Numbered from the stretch's first letter, positions 1-8,291 are shown. The stretch: DNA of 36,338 nucleotides from Candidatus Latescibacterota bacterium (GCA_020352495.1 CP070677.1:3401975-3438312), one strand, 5' to 3'. A program made the numbers and translations. The notes: generated from the sequence alone by a model not told the origin.

Positions 1-1
1 G

Positions 2-130
2 GAGAGCGGCGACAAAGGCCTTGTTGATTTTGGATGTGACTGGGAGGGGAAGTGTGGCATCCCGTCGTGGGATCCATGTCCGTTTTATGTGGTTTACCGG
101 GAAAAGAAAAAGATCACGAGACGCCGCTAG
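2..130 (+). CDS. Possible C-terminal end of an unrecognised upstream gene (5' cut)
   Basis: Reading from base 2, the frame is open for 42 codons and ends at TAG 128-130. The peptide has three cysteines spaced CDWEGKC and, eight residues on, another C before a PFY stretch, and ends in a basic tail (EKKKITRRR). Its codon choice resembles the neighbouring genes. It has no start codon inside the window, so it would be the tail of a gene beginning before base 1. No family is recognised. It may equally be a chance open frame. From 131 to 370 I see no gene, only a possible promoter for the next one. Confidence 0.35.
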   Translation, partial: ESGDKGLVDFGCDWEGKCGIPSWDPCPFYVVYREKKKITRRR

Positions 131-271
131 CCAACGGCGTGGTAACGTCGACGATCCAACCTGTAAAGACGCGCGAGGCAAATTGGGCGTTTGTAACGCC
201 ATCGTCTGATCGGCCGCCGGCCTGCCGGGTCGGAACATCGACGGCGTAAGAACTGGATCATAATCTGTTTG

Positions 272-301
272 TTGCACCGGTCGAGCGGGTGCTGGTACGA
301 T
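272..301 (+). promoter_or_regulatory. Possible sigma-70 promoter for the EF-like gene
   Basis: TTGCAC (272-277) is followed after 18 bp by TACGAT (296-301), 70 bp before the TTG start at 371. Each box matches four or five of six consensus bases. This is inference from sequence only. Confidence 0.3.
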
Positions 302-370
302 CGTGGGAAAATGTGCGACAATGTCCGAGAGGCGTAAGACGGGATTTGGACGAGAAAGGAGGAACACGGT

Positions 371-631
371 TTGGCTGACGACATCAAAATTGGCCACGTG
401 AGCCACTACTTCGGGAAAATCCAGGTCGCGGCGATCGAATTGACCGACGGAGACCTCTCCGTTGGAGATACGATTCACATCAAGGGGCACACTTCGGATT
501 TCACCCAACAGATCGATTCGATGCAAATTGACAAGGTGGAGGTCACACACGCGGAAAAAGGCAAGTCTGTTGGGATCCGTGTGGCTGAGCACGCCCGAGT
601 AGGGGACGAGGTGTTCAGAGTCGAAGAATAA
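371..631 (+). CDS. Small translation elongation factor-like protein (EF-Tu domain 2-like)
   Basis: This is an 86-residue acidic soluble protein that resembles only the second beta-barrel domain of translational GTPases. The signs are the opening IGHVSHYFGKIQVAAIEL, then a turn with GDTIHIKG, the stretch IDSMQIDKVEVTHAEKG, and an ending in VGIRV and RVGDEVFRV. No GTP-binding domain is present. Free-standing proteins of this type are usually annotated as translation elongation factor-like, with no firmly known role; in some genomes they neighbour U32 peptidases, but none is seen here. The start is TTG at 371, chosen because AGGAGG (357-362) lies at good spacing. The gene ends with TAA. It appears monocistronic, with 70 bp before the next gene. 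Confidence 0.75.
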   Translation: MADDIKIGHVSHYFGKIQVAAIELTDGDLSVGDTIHIKGHTSDFTQQIDSMQIDKVEVTHAEKGKSVGIRVAEHARVGDEVFRVEE

Positions 632-701
632 TCGAATCGTTCTCTGTTTAGCATTTCACTCAAAATCAACGCCATAGCCGCGCACCACATCGGTCGAGGT
701 T

Positions 702-1016
702 TTGTCGGGTACGAACAATGCACCAACCAGAGTCATGTTCGGTGCGCGACGGTCACAAACGCCCAAAAACGACACGATCCACACAACGGTCGGTTTCACC
801 CTCATCGAATTGATGATCGTCATCCTTGTCATCGGGATCCTTGCCGTTGTCGGTATGGCGAACTTTCAGTCCATGAGGGAGAAGACGAAGTACGCGAGCT
901 GTATCTCAAACCAGAAACACGTGTGCGAAGCAGCAGTCATCTACTCGATGGACAACAACATCGGGACGACCTCCATCAATGTATCGGATCTCTGGGGCGC
1001 CGCGCTAATTACATAG
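702..1016 (+). CDS. Type IV prepilin-like protein, N-terminal part, stopped by an in-frame TAG
   Basis: The protein has the class III signal of type IV pilins and type II secretion pseudopilins: a basic leader, the prepilin-peptidase site G^FTLIE with Glu at +5, and the hydrophobic helix LMIVILVIGILAVVG. A helix SMREKTKYASCISNQKHVCEAAVIYSMDN typical of pilin-like proteins follows. The start is uncertain: TTG 702 has GAGG too close, and ATG 735 lacks a good ribosome site but gives a more usual leader. The frame stops at TAG 1014-1016, yet the same frame continues into a convincing C-terminus (see next entry). A product of 93-104 residues would lack the C-terminal disulphide loop. No classical type IV prepilin peptidase or pilus ATPase gene is nearby; the Tad genes are 15 kb away. 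Confidence 0.6.
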   Translation: MSGTNNAPTRVMFGARRSQTPKNDTIHTTVGFTLIELMIVILVIGILAVVGMANFQSMREKTKYASCISNQKHVCEAAVIYSMDNNIGTTSINVSDLWGAALIT

Positions 1017-1142
1017 GAGGTTGGTGAGTGTCCCTCCAGCGGGACGCCTGACTTCGATGACTATGATATCCAGTACTCGGGTGGCGAAGTCACAAAGCTC
1101 ACATGCTCCGTCAAAGGCGTCCGACACCTCTACACCCCGTGA
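1017..1142 (+). pseudogene. In-frame continuation of the prepilin gene after the amber codon
   Basis: The reading frame of 702-1016 continues past TAG for 41 codons to TGA 1140-1142. It encodes EVGECPSSGTPDFDDYDI, then YSGGEVTKLTCSVKG and VRHLYTP. The pattern CP..G......Y....G.V..L.C...G.H is the cysteine-bounded C-terminal loop of many short type IV pilin-like proteins, so the 147-codon frame was evidently one gene. The amber codon needs only one base change (for example AAG, GAG or CAG). It is either a pseudogene, a sequencing error or a suppressed stop. There is no start codon with a ribosome site for this part alone. Confidence 0.65.
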
Positions 1143-1163
1143 GCTTTGTAGTCGAAAAGCACT

Positions 1164-1192
1164 TTGATCCCCTCAGATTTCGCTGTTAGAAT
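1164..1192 (+). promoter_or_regulatory. Sigma-70-type promoter of the kinase gene
   Basis: TTGATC (1164-1169), 17 bp, then TAGAAT (1187-1192). Spacing is ideal and the boxes match 4/6 and 5/6. Transcription would start near 1199, leaving a leader of about 50-65 bases. Confidence 0.5.
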
Positions 1193-1263
1193 GAACGGCG
1201 GTTCCGCGGCTAGTCTCTGCACAAGGTAATCGACGGGTTCCTCCTTAAGTGTTGGACGTTGGT

Positions 1264-3981
1264 ATGATCGGCCAGACTATATCGCACTACAGGATTCTCG
1301 AGAAGCTGGGCGGTGGTGGTATGGGTGTCGTCTACAAGGCCGAGGACACAAAGCTGCAGCGTCTAGTCGCCCTCAAGTTCCTTCCTCCCGAGATCGGAGC
1401 CGACCAAACAGCGAAGGATCGTTTTATGCACGAAGCCCGAACGGCTTCGGCACTCCAACACAACAACATCTGCACGATTCACGAAATCGATGAGACCGAT
1501 GATGGCCGGTTGTTCATCTGCATGGACTACTATGAGGGGCACACACTGAGGGACATTCTGGCGAATGGTCCGCTCGGTATCGACGAAACCGTGAACATCG
1601 TACTACAGATAGCAGACGGTCTGGCAAAAGCTCACGAAAAAGAGATCGTACATCGAGACGTCAAACCGGCGAACATTATGATTACGCATGACGGTGTGGT
1701 GAAGATACTCGACTTTGGTCTCGCGAAGCTGGCGGGGCAGGCGAGGTTCACAAGAACCGGCTCAACCGTCGGGACGGTGGCCTATATGTCACCTGAACAA
1801 GCCCAGGGGAAGGAGACCGACGGTCGCTCGGACATGTTCTCGTTGGGTGTCGTCACATACGAGTTGCTTGCCGGCCGGCTTCCGTTCAAAGGCGAGCATG
1901 AGACCGCGATGTTGTATAGCATCATTCACAATGAAGCCGAGCCGATCGATCGCCATCGCCAAGATGTGCCCGACATACTCAAGACCGTCATAGAAAAGGC
2001 ACTCAAGAAAGAACCAAGCGAACGGTACGGAAGCGTCGTTGAACTGACGCGCGATCTCGAGCCATTGGTGGCGGCGTCAGGCACCCAGGTTCGCGGGAAG
2101 GCTCCAGTTTTGCCTGGCGGCGCGGCCGCGGTCAGACAGCTGAAAAGGAAATCAACGTGGAATCGACTCAAACCTTTTCTCTACGGGAGCGCCGTTGTTG
2201 TGCTGTTGGTGATCGTCGTCTCGGTGTACTGGGCGAACCGTCGAGGCACCCGGGAGCCTTCCGAGACGGCCGCCGAAAGGGCCGTTGTCGAGCGAGAGGT
2301 TCCAAAACAAGTGACACTCCGACAGATCACGTTTTCGGAGGGCGTAGAAGAGTTCCCCGCCTTGTCACCGGACGGATCAAAACTGGCTTACTGCGCAGAA
2401 GTAGGTCGATACCGGCAGGTGTTTGTAAAGGATCTCGAGACTGGACAGATGAGACAGGTCACGAACACAACGGCCGACAACATCCAACCCGGTTGGTCGC
2501 CGGATAGTCGGACGATCGTGTTTATCCGCTCGCATCTACCCGACGGAAAGCTCGCACCGGATGTTGTTTTTGGAATATACGGTGGAGGGGATGTGTGGAT
2601 GCTCACGCTGGCCTCGGGTGAGGAGATGAAGATCATCGATAACGCGTTCAACCCCGCGTTTTCTCCAGACGGAAAACACCTTGCTTTTGATGCCTCGCTC
2701 GCCGGTCCACGACGGATCTGGGTTGCCGATTATCTTGGTCGAAACCCCCAACAGGTGAGCTATGATCCTTCCGAGGTCGTGCGTCATCACGTGCCGCGGT
2801 GGTCTCCCGATGGGTCCAAGATCGTTTTTCAAAACAAGGATTGGACAAGATTCGATATCAAGATCGTAGACGTGGCAACGCGACAGATGATATCGGTGAC
2901 GGACGATCTGTCTCAGGATCTCAACCCTGTCTGGTCGTCTTCCGGCTCGGCAATCCTTTTTTCTTCCTACCGGAGTGGGGGATTAAACGTGTGGCGAATG
3001 CCGGTTTCCAGTGACGGGCACGCGACGGGGCCACCACAACAGGTGACAACAGGTGCCGGTCAGGATGTCCAGCTCGCCTCTTGCACGGAGTCGAACCGCC
3101 TCGCGATGTCGATACTCAAGCTAAACGCGGATCTGTGGAGAATGCCGGTCGATCCCCAGACCGGTGAGCCCATGGGTGAGCCCGAACCACTCGTTGCAAC
3201 GACTAGGGAAGACAGCCGTGGGGCGTGGGCGCCAGACGGCAGACGAGTCGCATTCAACTCTGACCGCACGGGAGACATGAACATCTTTGTGCACTCGATC
3301 GATGACGGCTCGGTTACACAGGTCACCAAAGGTCCCGGGGGCGACTATCAACCCACTTGGTCCCCAGACGGCACGAAACTTGTTTTTTTCTCCTCGCGTT
3401 CGGGGAATGCCGACATCTGGGCGGTTGACATCGAAACCGGCGAGATGAATCAGCTCACGAAGCGGCCATCACTCGAGATCAATCCGTTCTACTCACCGGA
3501 TGGTACACATATCGCCTATCAATCCGATCACGAAGGCAGACGGGAGCTATGGGTAATGAACACCGACGGCACCGAGGATAGACAGCTAACGAGGATCGGT
3601 GTTTCAGGTCATTTCATGCTTTGGGCTCCGGAGAGTGACGCTGTCATCATTAGATCTCTCATCGGCGACGACGTTCGTTTCAGAAGAGTGCCCATCGCTG
3701 GCGGCGAGCCCGAGCCGTTCCCGACAATAGCCGGCGGGGCCCACATGTCATTCTCACCGACACGCGACAAAATCATGGATATCGTCGGACACCGGGTCAT
3801 CTGGGTGTCGCCGCTGACCCCGGCCGAGCTGGAACACAGCGGGCCAAAGCAGGTGTTCGAATTCGAGAACCCCGACGTCCGAATCGATTATCCCGTATGG
3901 TCGCCCGATGGAAAATGGGTACTGTTCGATCGTGTGAAGCCCGAGGGCGGGGACATTTGGCTGATTGAAAGTTACGACTGA
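1264..3981 (+). CDS. Membrane Ser/Thr protein kinase with C-terminal TolB/PD40 beta-propeller repeats
   Basis: The N-terminal ~270 residues form a Hanks-type (PknB-like) kinase. Counting from the GTG at 1249, they show the glycine loop GGGGMGVVYK (21-30), VALK with catalytic Lys43, HRDVKPAN (135-142), DFG (155-157), and SPEQ with DMFSLGVVTYEL. A basic linker leads to one membrane helix (about 311-329). The outer ~550 residues hold repeated PD40/TolB blades, each with a variant of SPDGSKLAY or WSPDGTKLVF. Such proteins phosphorylate cytoplasmic targets in response to something sensed by the periplasmic propeller; neither ligand nor substrate can be told here. ATG 1264 is preferred because the family usually begins MIGQTISHYRILEKLG; GTG 1249 would add five residues. 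Neither has a strong ribosome site. The gene ends 21 bp from the convergent purF. Confidence 0.9.
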   Translation: MIGQTISHYRILEKLGGGGMGVVYKAEDTKLQRLVALKFLPPEIGADQTAKDRFMHEARTASALQHNNICTIHEIDETDDGRLFICMDYYEGHTLRDILANGPLGIDETVNIVLQIADGLAKAHEKEIVHRDVKPANIMITHDGVVKILDFGLAKLAGQARFTRTGSTVGTVAYMSPEQAQGKETDGRSDMFSLGVVTYELLAGRLPFKGEHETAMLYSIIHNEAEPIDRHRQDVPDILKTVIEKALKKEPSERYGSVVELTRDLEPLVAASGTQVRGKAPVLPGGAAAVRQLKRKSTWNRLKPFLYGSAVVVLLVIVVSVYWANRRGTREPSETAAERAVVEREVPKQVTLRQITFSEGVEEFPALSPDGSKLAYCAEVGRYRQVFVKDLETGQMRQVTNTTADNIQPGWSPDSRTIVFIRSHLPDGKLAPDVVFGIYGGGDVWMLTLASGEEMKIIDNAFNPAFSPDGKHLAFDASLAGPRRIWVADYLGRNPQQVSYDPSEVVRHHVPRWSPDGSKIVFQNKDWTRFDIKIVDVATRQMISVTDDLSQDLNPVWSSSGSAILFSSYRSGGLNVWRMPVSSDGHATGPPQQVTTGAGQDVQLASCTESNRLAMSILKLNADLWRMPVDPQTGEPMGEPEPLVATTREDSRGAWAPDGRRVAFNSDRTGDMNIFVHSIDDGSVTQVTKGPGGDYQPTWSPDGTKLVFFSSRSGNADIWAVDIETGEMNQLTKRPSLEINPFYSPDGTHIAYQSDHEGRRELWVMNTDGTEDRQLTRIGVSGHFMLWAPESDAVIIRSLIGDDVRFRRVPIAGGEPEPFPTIAGGAHMSFSPTRDKIMDIVGHRVIWVSPLTPAELEHSGPKQVFEFENPDVRIDYPVWSPDGKWVLFDRVKPEGGDIWLIESYD

Positions 3982-4002
3982 CGGTTGGATCGTCTGATCC
4001 CG

Positions 4003-5430
4003 TTATCTTGTGCGGGTCTGGTAGGGCGTCGGATACGCACGCGTAAAACACGCGTGACAGAAATTGGCCGGATCATCGAATTCAGCGGCAACGGAATCGA
4101 GCCCCTCGAGCGAGATATAGGCGAGGCTCGTGGCGTCGATCGTCTTCGAGATGTCCTCTATCGACTGGTTTGCCGCGGCCAGCTCCTTTGACTCGGGTGT
4201 ATCGATTCCGTAATAGCAACACCCCTTGATCGGCGGTGACGCCAGTCTTATGTGAATCTCGATTTCGCGTTTGCCAACCCCGCACAACTCTGCTGCATCT
4301 CTGATCATGGTGATCAATATCCGCATCGTCGTCGAACGAACAAGCGAATCATCGATGATGACAACCTTTCGGTATCGTTCGAGCAGTGATCTCATCACCG
4401 TGAATTTGAGGCGCACAAGGTCTTCGCGGTTTGCCTGTCCGGCAATCTGAAACGTCCGTGGAATGTAAGGGTTTCGCACAAAAAGCTCGCGGAGCGGCAA
4501 CCCGAGCTCGGTCGAGTACCCGACCGCCGAGAACCGTCCCGAATCGGGAACGGGGACGACGATCGCGTTTTCCACCGGTTTCTCCCGCGCCAGTTGTTGT
4601 CCCAACTGATAACGAAAGCTGCCCACTTCTTTTGGCGTGTCATAAACCTGGCTGTCCGGCCGCGCAAAGTAGATCGGTTCGAAAATGCATTTCTGCGGGC
4701 TGTGTTTTGGTGTTACTACCTGATGATGTTTCTTTATGCCGTTCGTGTCGAAGACGATGACCTCTCCGGGGTACACCTCGCGTTCGATCTCGGCGTCGCG
4801 TTCGTGAAAGGCGCATGTCTCGGAAGCGAAGACAAACGCGTTGCGCCAGCGTCCATAGTAAAGCGGACGGAAGCCGTGCGGGTCACGGTAGAGGTAGAGC
4901 TCGTTGAGTGTCATCAAACACCCCGAGTACGCCCCCGGCGTGGTTTCCATGAGATGTTTGAGTCCGGCGACGAGGTCTCCACCATTGTCGTTGTGGGCCG
5001 ACTGGAGAATCTTCTTGAGTATCACCTCGCCGTCGTTTCCGGAAAGCAGGATCGTGCCGGATGCCTCCAGATCTTCTATTTCTTTTTGGAGAAGCGGCAG
5101 ATCGCCGTTGGTCGCGTTCGAGTAGAACCCATTGAGCAGTGTCAGCCAGTGTGGTTGAGCGGAAATCGCGTCCGTGCCCCCCGCGGTTGCGTACCGGGTC
5201 TGACCGATGGCGATGAGTGGTTGAATGGCGTCGAATTCACTTCTTCGTTCCCTCGTGAAAACCTGTGAAACGAGGCCCTTGTCCTTGAAATGATTGAACT
5301 TTTTCCCGTTGCTGTATGTGCAGCCGAAATTCTCCTGCCCACGGTGTTGGAGGTTGAATCCCTGTAGGCCAAAAAACTTGGCCAACGAGGGATCCCACTC
5401 TTGGGCGCAGTATCCGAGAATTCCGCACAT
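4003..5430 (-). CDS. purF: Amidophosphoribosyltransferase (glutamine PRPP amidotransferase)
   Basis: PurF makes phosphoribosylamine from PRPP and glutamine, the first committed step of de novo purine synthesis, in the cytoplasm. The 475-aa product begins MCGILGYC, placing nucleophile Cys2 right after Met with no longer propeptide. An N-terminal Ntn glutaminase domain (LQHRGQENFG, GQTRYATAG) precedes a phosphoribosyltransferase domain with the PRPP loop VVIIDDSLVRSTT (about 356-368). Cysteines match those that bind the 4Fe-4S cluster in the Bacillus-type enzyme: KCIFEPIYFARPDS (Cys248), GCCYYGID (404/405) and FCHACF (458, 461). The start ATG at 5430 is set by the nucleophile and by AAGGACAGG just upstream. 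The gene stands alone, without other pur genes. Confidence 0.93.
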   Translation of the reverse strand: MCGILGYCAQEWDPSLAKFFGLQGFNLQHRGQENFGCTYSNGKKFNHFKDKGLVSQVFTRERRSEFDAIQPLIAIGQTRYATAGGTDAISAQPHWLTLLNGFYSNATNGDLPLLQKEIEDLEASGTILLSGNDGEVILKKILQSAHNDNGGDLVAGLKHLMETTPGAYSGCLMTLNELYLYRDPHGFRPLYYGRWRNAFVFASETCAFHERDAEIEREVYPGEVIVFDTNGIKKHHQVVTPKHSPQKCIFEPIYFARPDSQVYDTPKEVGSFRYQLGQQLAREKPVENAIVVPVPDSGRFSAVGYSTELGLPLRELFVRNPYIPRTFQIAGQANREDLVRLKFTVMRSLLERYRKVVIIDDSLVRSTTMRILITMIRDAAELCGVGKREIEIHIRLASPPIKGCCYYGIDTPESKELAAANQSIEDISKTIDATSLAYISLEGLDSVAAEFDDPANFCHACFTRAYPTPYQTRTR

Positions 5431-5943
5431 GTCGCCTGTCCTTGGGGTCGTATGTTCGCGCGTTGGTCGGGGCACACGACCGGATCGGATCCGCTCCGCC
5501 GGGAGTCCGCCCCGCTGTCCCGTCCGGAAAAAAAACATTTTACGCTTGTGGCAAGCGGGTTTTCAAGCTGCGAAATGCTGATTCGCACGGTTTATAGATC
5601 GTATCTCTCAACCCAGTCGACAGTGAGAGGCCGCCAGGGATCCAACATAGGACAGGGCGTTTACCAAGGGCAGATTCTGTCACTAGTTTAGCTAATTCCT
5701 TTTTTTTCAATAGGTAAAACCAGATTTGGCCCGGCGTCCCACGATCCTTGTTGAAAAATCATCGCAAAACCAAGAATCGGACTTGACTAGTAGTAAATTA
5801 TCAGTAATAATAATTTTAGAATATTAGTAAATGGTGACTATGCTACATTTCACAGTATTCAGTGCGGCCGCTGAACGAGCTATGAGGCCGTGCGCCGAAT
5901 ATCCCGAACACACGTGGATCCACTCACAAAGGGTGGGAAAGTC
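5431..5943. other. Divergent intergenic region between purF and the PadR gene
   Basis: About 510 bp without a convincing gene. The half nearest purF has ordinary GC content; 5690-5830 is markedly AT-rich. On the plus strand the repeat TAGTAAAT occurs at 5791 and again near 5825, a possible regulator site. On the minus strand TATAAA lies within TTTATAGATC (5591-5600) and could be a purF -10 box, with only a weak -35 (TCGACT, 18 bp upstream). No conserved riboswitch (for example a purine aptamer) was recognised. Confidence 0.45.
5783..5811 (+). promoter_or_regulatory. Probable promoter of the PadR / HAAS operon
   Basis: TTGACT (5783-5788), 17 bp, AATAAT (5806-5811), each 5 of 6 consensus bases, inside an AT-rich stretch about 135 bp before the TTG start at 5944. 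The TAGTAAAT repeats overlap and flank it, so autoregulation by PadR is possible but not shown. Confidence 0.45.
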
Positions 5944-6312
5944 TTGAACGACACCAGCGCTGCGAACAAGAAGTTTCAGAAGGAGTTGAACTCGGGCACC
6001 GTCGCTCTCGTGCTCTTGTGTGTTCTGGGGCGCGCATCGGAACCGATGTACGGGTACCAGATTGCCAAACACGTCGGGACACGCTACAAAAACCTCCCAA
6101 TGATGAAACTCGGGGCACTCTACCCGGTACTGAGATCACTTGAGAACGCTGGACTCCTTGCAAGTCAAGTCGAGCCGTCGGTTGCCGGTCCGCCGCGACG
6201 GTACTACACGATCACAAATGCCGGGCGGGAGACGCTTCGTCGATGGATCGATATCTGGAATCAAACCAAGTCCTTCGTGGATAACACGCTGGAAGGAATG
6301 GGCAATGGGTAA
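5944..6312 (+). CDS. PadR-family transcriptional regulator
   Basis: This is a small winged-helix DNA-binding protein of about 122 residues. The PadR signature is clear: LVLLCVLGRA...MYGYQIAKHVG, then LGALYPVLRSLENAGLL, then PPRRYYTITNAGRETL with the wing tyrosines, followed by a short C-terminal helix. PadR proteins usually repress a neighbouring membrane or efflux gene and are released by a ligand or stress. The start is taken as TTG 5944 because AAGGGTGGG lies just upstream; GTG 5890 in the same frame would add 18 residues without similarity to the family. The last eight bases overlap the start of the next gene, so the two are almost certainly co-translated. The pair PadR plus HAAS-domain membrane protein is a recurrent arrangement in bacteria. 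Confidence 0.88.
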   Translation: MNDTSAANKKFQKELNSGTVALVLLCVLGRASEPMYGYQIAKHVGTRYKNLPMMKLGALYPVLRSLENAGLLASQVEPSVAGPPRRYYTITNAGRETLRRWIDIWNQTKSFVDNTLEGMGNG

Positions 6313-7195
6313 CAGTATCGAAAAATATCTTGACCAAATGAGACGAGAACTCTCGGGTAGCGATCCGGCGACCGTGAAGGACGCCCTTGCCGACGCCGAG
6401 GAGTATTTGAGAAACGGCGTGGATCAGCTATTAAAAAACATGCCCAAACTCAACAAAGTCGATGCACTCGACCGCGTCATCGAAGAATACGGCACCGCCG
6501 CCGAAGTGGCCGCAGCTTACAAAGAGATCGAGACACGTATCGTTCCACCCTTTGCACCACCGGAAGAGGCAAACGGACGCTCCTCCGGTGCTCGCTTTTT
6601 TGGGGTTTTTGTCGATCCCAAAGCTTACGCGTCTCTTTTTTATATGTTTTTCTCGTTGGCGACTGGCATCTTTTACTTCGTTTGGGTCACGACGGGGCTG
6701 TCGCTTTCCGCGGGACTCATCGTTTTGATCATAGGGCTTCCTTTCTTCGCACTCTTTCTTCTCTCCGTTCGTGGAATCGCATTGGTCGAGGGACGGATCG
6801 TTGAGGCGTTGCTCGGAGTCCGGATGCCACGCCGGCCGTTGTTTTCCAAAAAACACCTCGGGGCTTGGGGTCGGTTTGTCGCGTTGTTTACCGATAGCCG
6901 CTCGTGGTTCGCCATTGTCTATATGTTCGTGCAGCTGCCCCTCGGTATCCTTTACTTCAGTTTTTTTACCACCATGGTGAGCCTTGGGCTGGCGGGAATC
7001 GCCCACCCCGTTATACAATATGGTTTTGGGTTGCCTTTTGGTCATTTTGGCCATACGGCTTACTATATCCCCCTGTGGCTCACGCCGTTGGTCGTTCTTG
7101 TCGGTGTGCTTTGGATTCTTATTACGATGCATCTGGCAAAGTTCGTCGGACGGCTTCATGGCACCTTTGCGAAGGCGATGTTGGTGCGAGAGTAA
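6305..7195 (+). CDS. HAAS-domain plus duplicated Sensor-domain membrane protein
   Basis: The product has about 296 residues. Residues 1-75 are a helical HAAS (DUF1700-like) domain: IEKYLDQMRRELSG, then DAEEYLRNGV and ALDRVIEEYGTAAEVAAAYKE. The rest has two copies of a four-helix membrane unit resembling the putative Sensor domain (PF13796-type): DPKAYASLFYMFFSLATGIF ... GLPFFALF ... GRIVEALLG, and again DSRSWFAIVYMFVQLPLGIL ... HLAKFVGRLHG. Proteins with HAAS domains are thought to be the membrane partner or target of PadR regulators; the signal is unknown. ATG 6305 is chosen because it overlaps the padR stop and begins the HAAS domain. It is followed by a strong terminator. Confidence 0.82.
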   Translation: MGNSIEKYLDQMRRELSGSDPATVKDALADAEEYLRNGVDQLLKNMPKLNKVDALDRVIEEYGTAAEVAAAYKEIETRIVPPFAPPEEANGRSSGARFFGVFVDPKAYASLFYMFFSLATGIFYFVWVTTGLSLSAGLIVLIIGLPFFALFLLSVRGIALVEGRIVEALLGVRMPRRPLFSKKHLGAWGRFVALFTDSRSWFAIVYMFVQLPLGILYFSFFTTMVSLGLAGIAHPVIQYGFGLPFGHFGHTAYYIPLWLTPLVVLVGVLWILITMHLAKFVGRLHGTFAKAMLVRE

Positions 7196-7213
7196 CTGCC
7201 CGTCGTCCGGAGA

Positions 7214-7255
7214 ACCCAAAGGGCCCGCGGCCAAGGTCGCGGGCCCTTTTTGGGT
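7214..7255 (+). terminator. Strong intrinsic terminator
   Basis: GGGCCCGCG (7221-7229) pairs with CGCGGGCCC (7238-7246) across an 8-base loop, extended by AAA/TTT; a T run follows (7247-7251). An outer ACCC/GGGT pair flanks it. It lies between convergent genes and works best for the plus-strand operon; the minus-strand tail has only three Ts. Confidence 0.9.
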
Positions 7256-7271
7256 ATAAAATTCACGAGTG

Positions 7272-8291
7272 CTAGGCGGGTTTCTCCACGAGGAACAGCT
7301 TGAGCATATACCAAACGAGGCCGATCGCGATCACAAAGAAAACGAGGAACATGATAAACACCGACCACTGCGGTACGATCGGAATCGTCCCCGGATCGAA
7401 TTTGCCTTCGAGAAAAATCAGCCTAAGCGTGTGACGTACCACGACCATGCCGACCATCGAAAGGAACAACAGAAGAGCGGAGGCGACAAATTTTCTCCGG
7501 AAAAAGAAATGCAACGCGGCCAGCGATAGCACGATTGCGGCCACGACAAGCCATATCGCGACGGACCGCATGAGTGGCAGAAGATAGTCACCAAGGGTGA
7601 AGAGGTAAACAAGCCCCAAGATCATCGTTGTCATCATTCCCCAAAGGAAGAATTTCTTCCCAAGGTTGTAGACCGGCTCGTTTCCTTTCCCGAGAAGTCC
7701 AACAAAAAATCCGCCCACGGTCACCGCGCCGAGGATCATGTGCAGCCAGCGAAACAGCCAGGAACCGACATCGCTGTTGATGACCCAACCGGACTGGTTC
7801 GCGGCATAGAGAGCCTGGTAAACATCCGGCCGTTCACCCATGGAGAAAACGGTGCTGAAAACAAATGACACATACAACAACATCAAGAACGCCAGTCCAA
7901 GGAACGATGGAACACGGCCACGCGAACCGTTTATCGAAAACGCCGAGGCGTACAAAAAATAGTAGCCGATCATGACCGCCCCAACGAGAAGCAGCCAGAA
8001 CCATCCACTGACGATCGTTGCTGCATACACCTGCCGGTAATAGACCAACTGGACAAAGAGCAGCGGCGCCACGCCCAGGGTGACAGTGGCGGCGACAGCC
8101 GAAGGGAAGAGCCTAATGAACTTGCTCACCGTCGGATCGTCCCACTTGTTGGCCATCTTGCCGAAAACGAGGACGATCAGTCCACCAAACAAAAAGTTCA
8201 TCGCCACGAAATGGAGGGTCAAGGTCACGACATGCAGAATCGTGACCAACCAGAGAGGAGCAGGCAAGAAGTTGTAGTCCGGGAGATTCAT
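7272..8291 (-). CDS. Second membrane subunit of a bd-type-like oxidase (CydA-like paralogue)
   Basis: The product is a 339-residue integral membrane protein with about nine hydrophobic helices and no haem c motif. Its N-terminus aligns by eye with its operon partner: LHVVTLTLHFVAMNFLFGG (His20, His27) against VLHVFVSHFAIGGGLYLVV (His23, His28). The following segments KFIRLF...YAATIVSGW...YYFLYASAFS and KFFVLL...AATEVLIHNFVWGW...IIYFYGWKTMS also run parallel. This suggests it arose by duplication of a CydA-type subunit and is not a classical CydB. It probably forms a membrane complex with the cytochrome-c-fused subunit. Its ATG overlaps the upstream stop as ATGA, indicating translational coupling. 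Stop is TAG. The exact family is not certain. Confidence 0.7.
   Translation of the reverse strand: MNLPDYNFLPAPLWLVTILHVVTLTLHFVAMNFLFGGLIVLVFGKMANKWDDPTVSKFIRLFPSAVAATVTLGVAPLLFVQLVYYRQVYAATIVSGWFWLLLVGAVMIGYYFLYASAFSINGSRGRVPSFLGLAFLMLLYVSFVFSTVFSMGERPDVYQALYAANQSGWVINSDVGSWLFRWLHMILGAVTVGGFFVGLLGKGNEPVYNLGKKFFLWGMMTTMILGLVYLFTLGDYLLPLMRSVAIWLVVAAIVLSLAALHFFFRRKFVASALLLFLSMVGMVVVRHTLRLIFLEGKFDPGTIPIVPQWSVFIMFLVFFVIAIGLVWYMLKLFLVEKPA

Noticed and set aside
4594..5268. Long open frame on the plus strand within purF
   Set aside because: It is antisense to an intact, motif-complete purF; the encoded peptide shows no family features.
6431..7234. 267-codon minus-strand frame, rich in Lys, Gln and Arg
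   Set aside because: It is the antisense image of hydrophobic membrane helices of the HAAS/Sensor gene; it crosses the terminator and has no family features.
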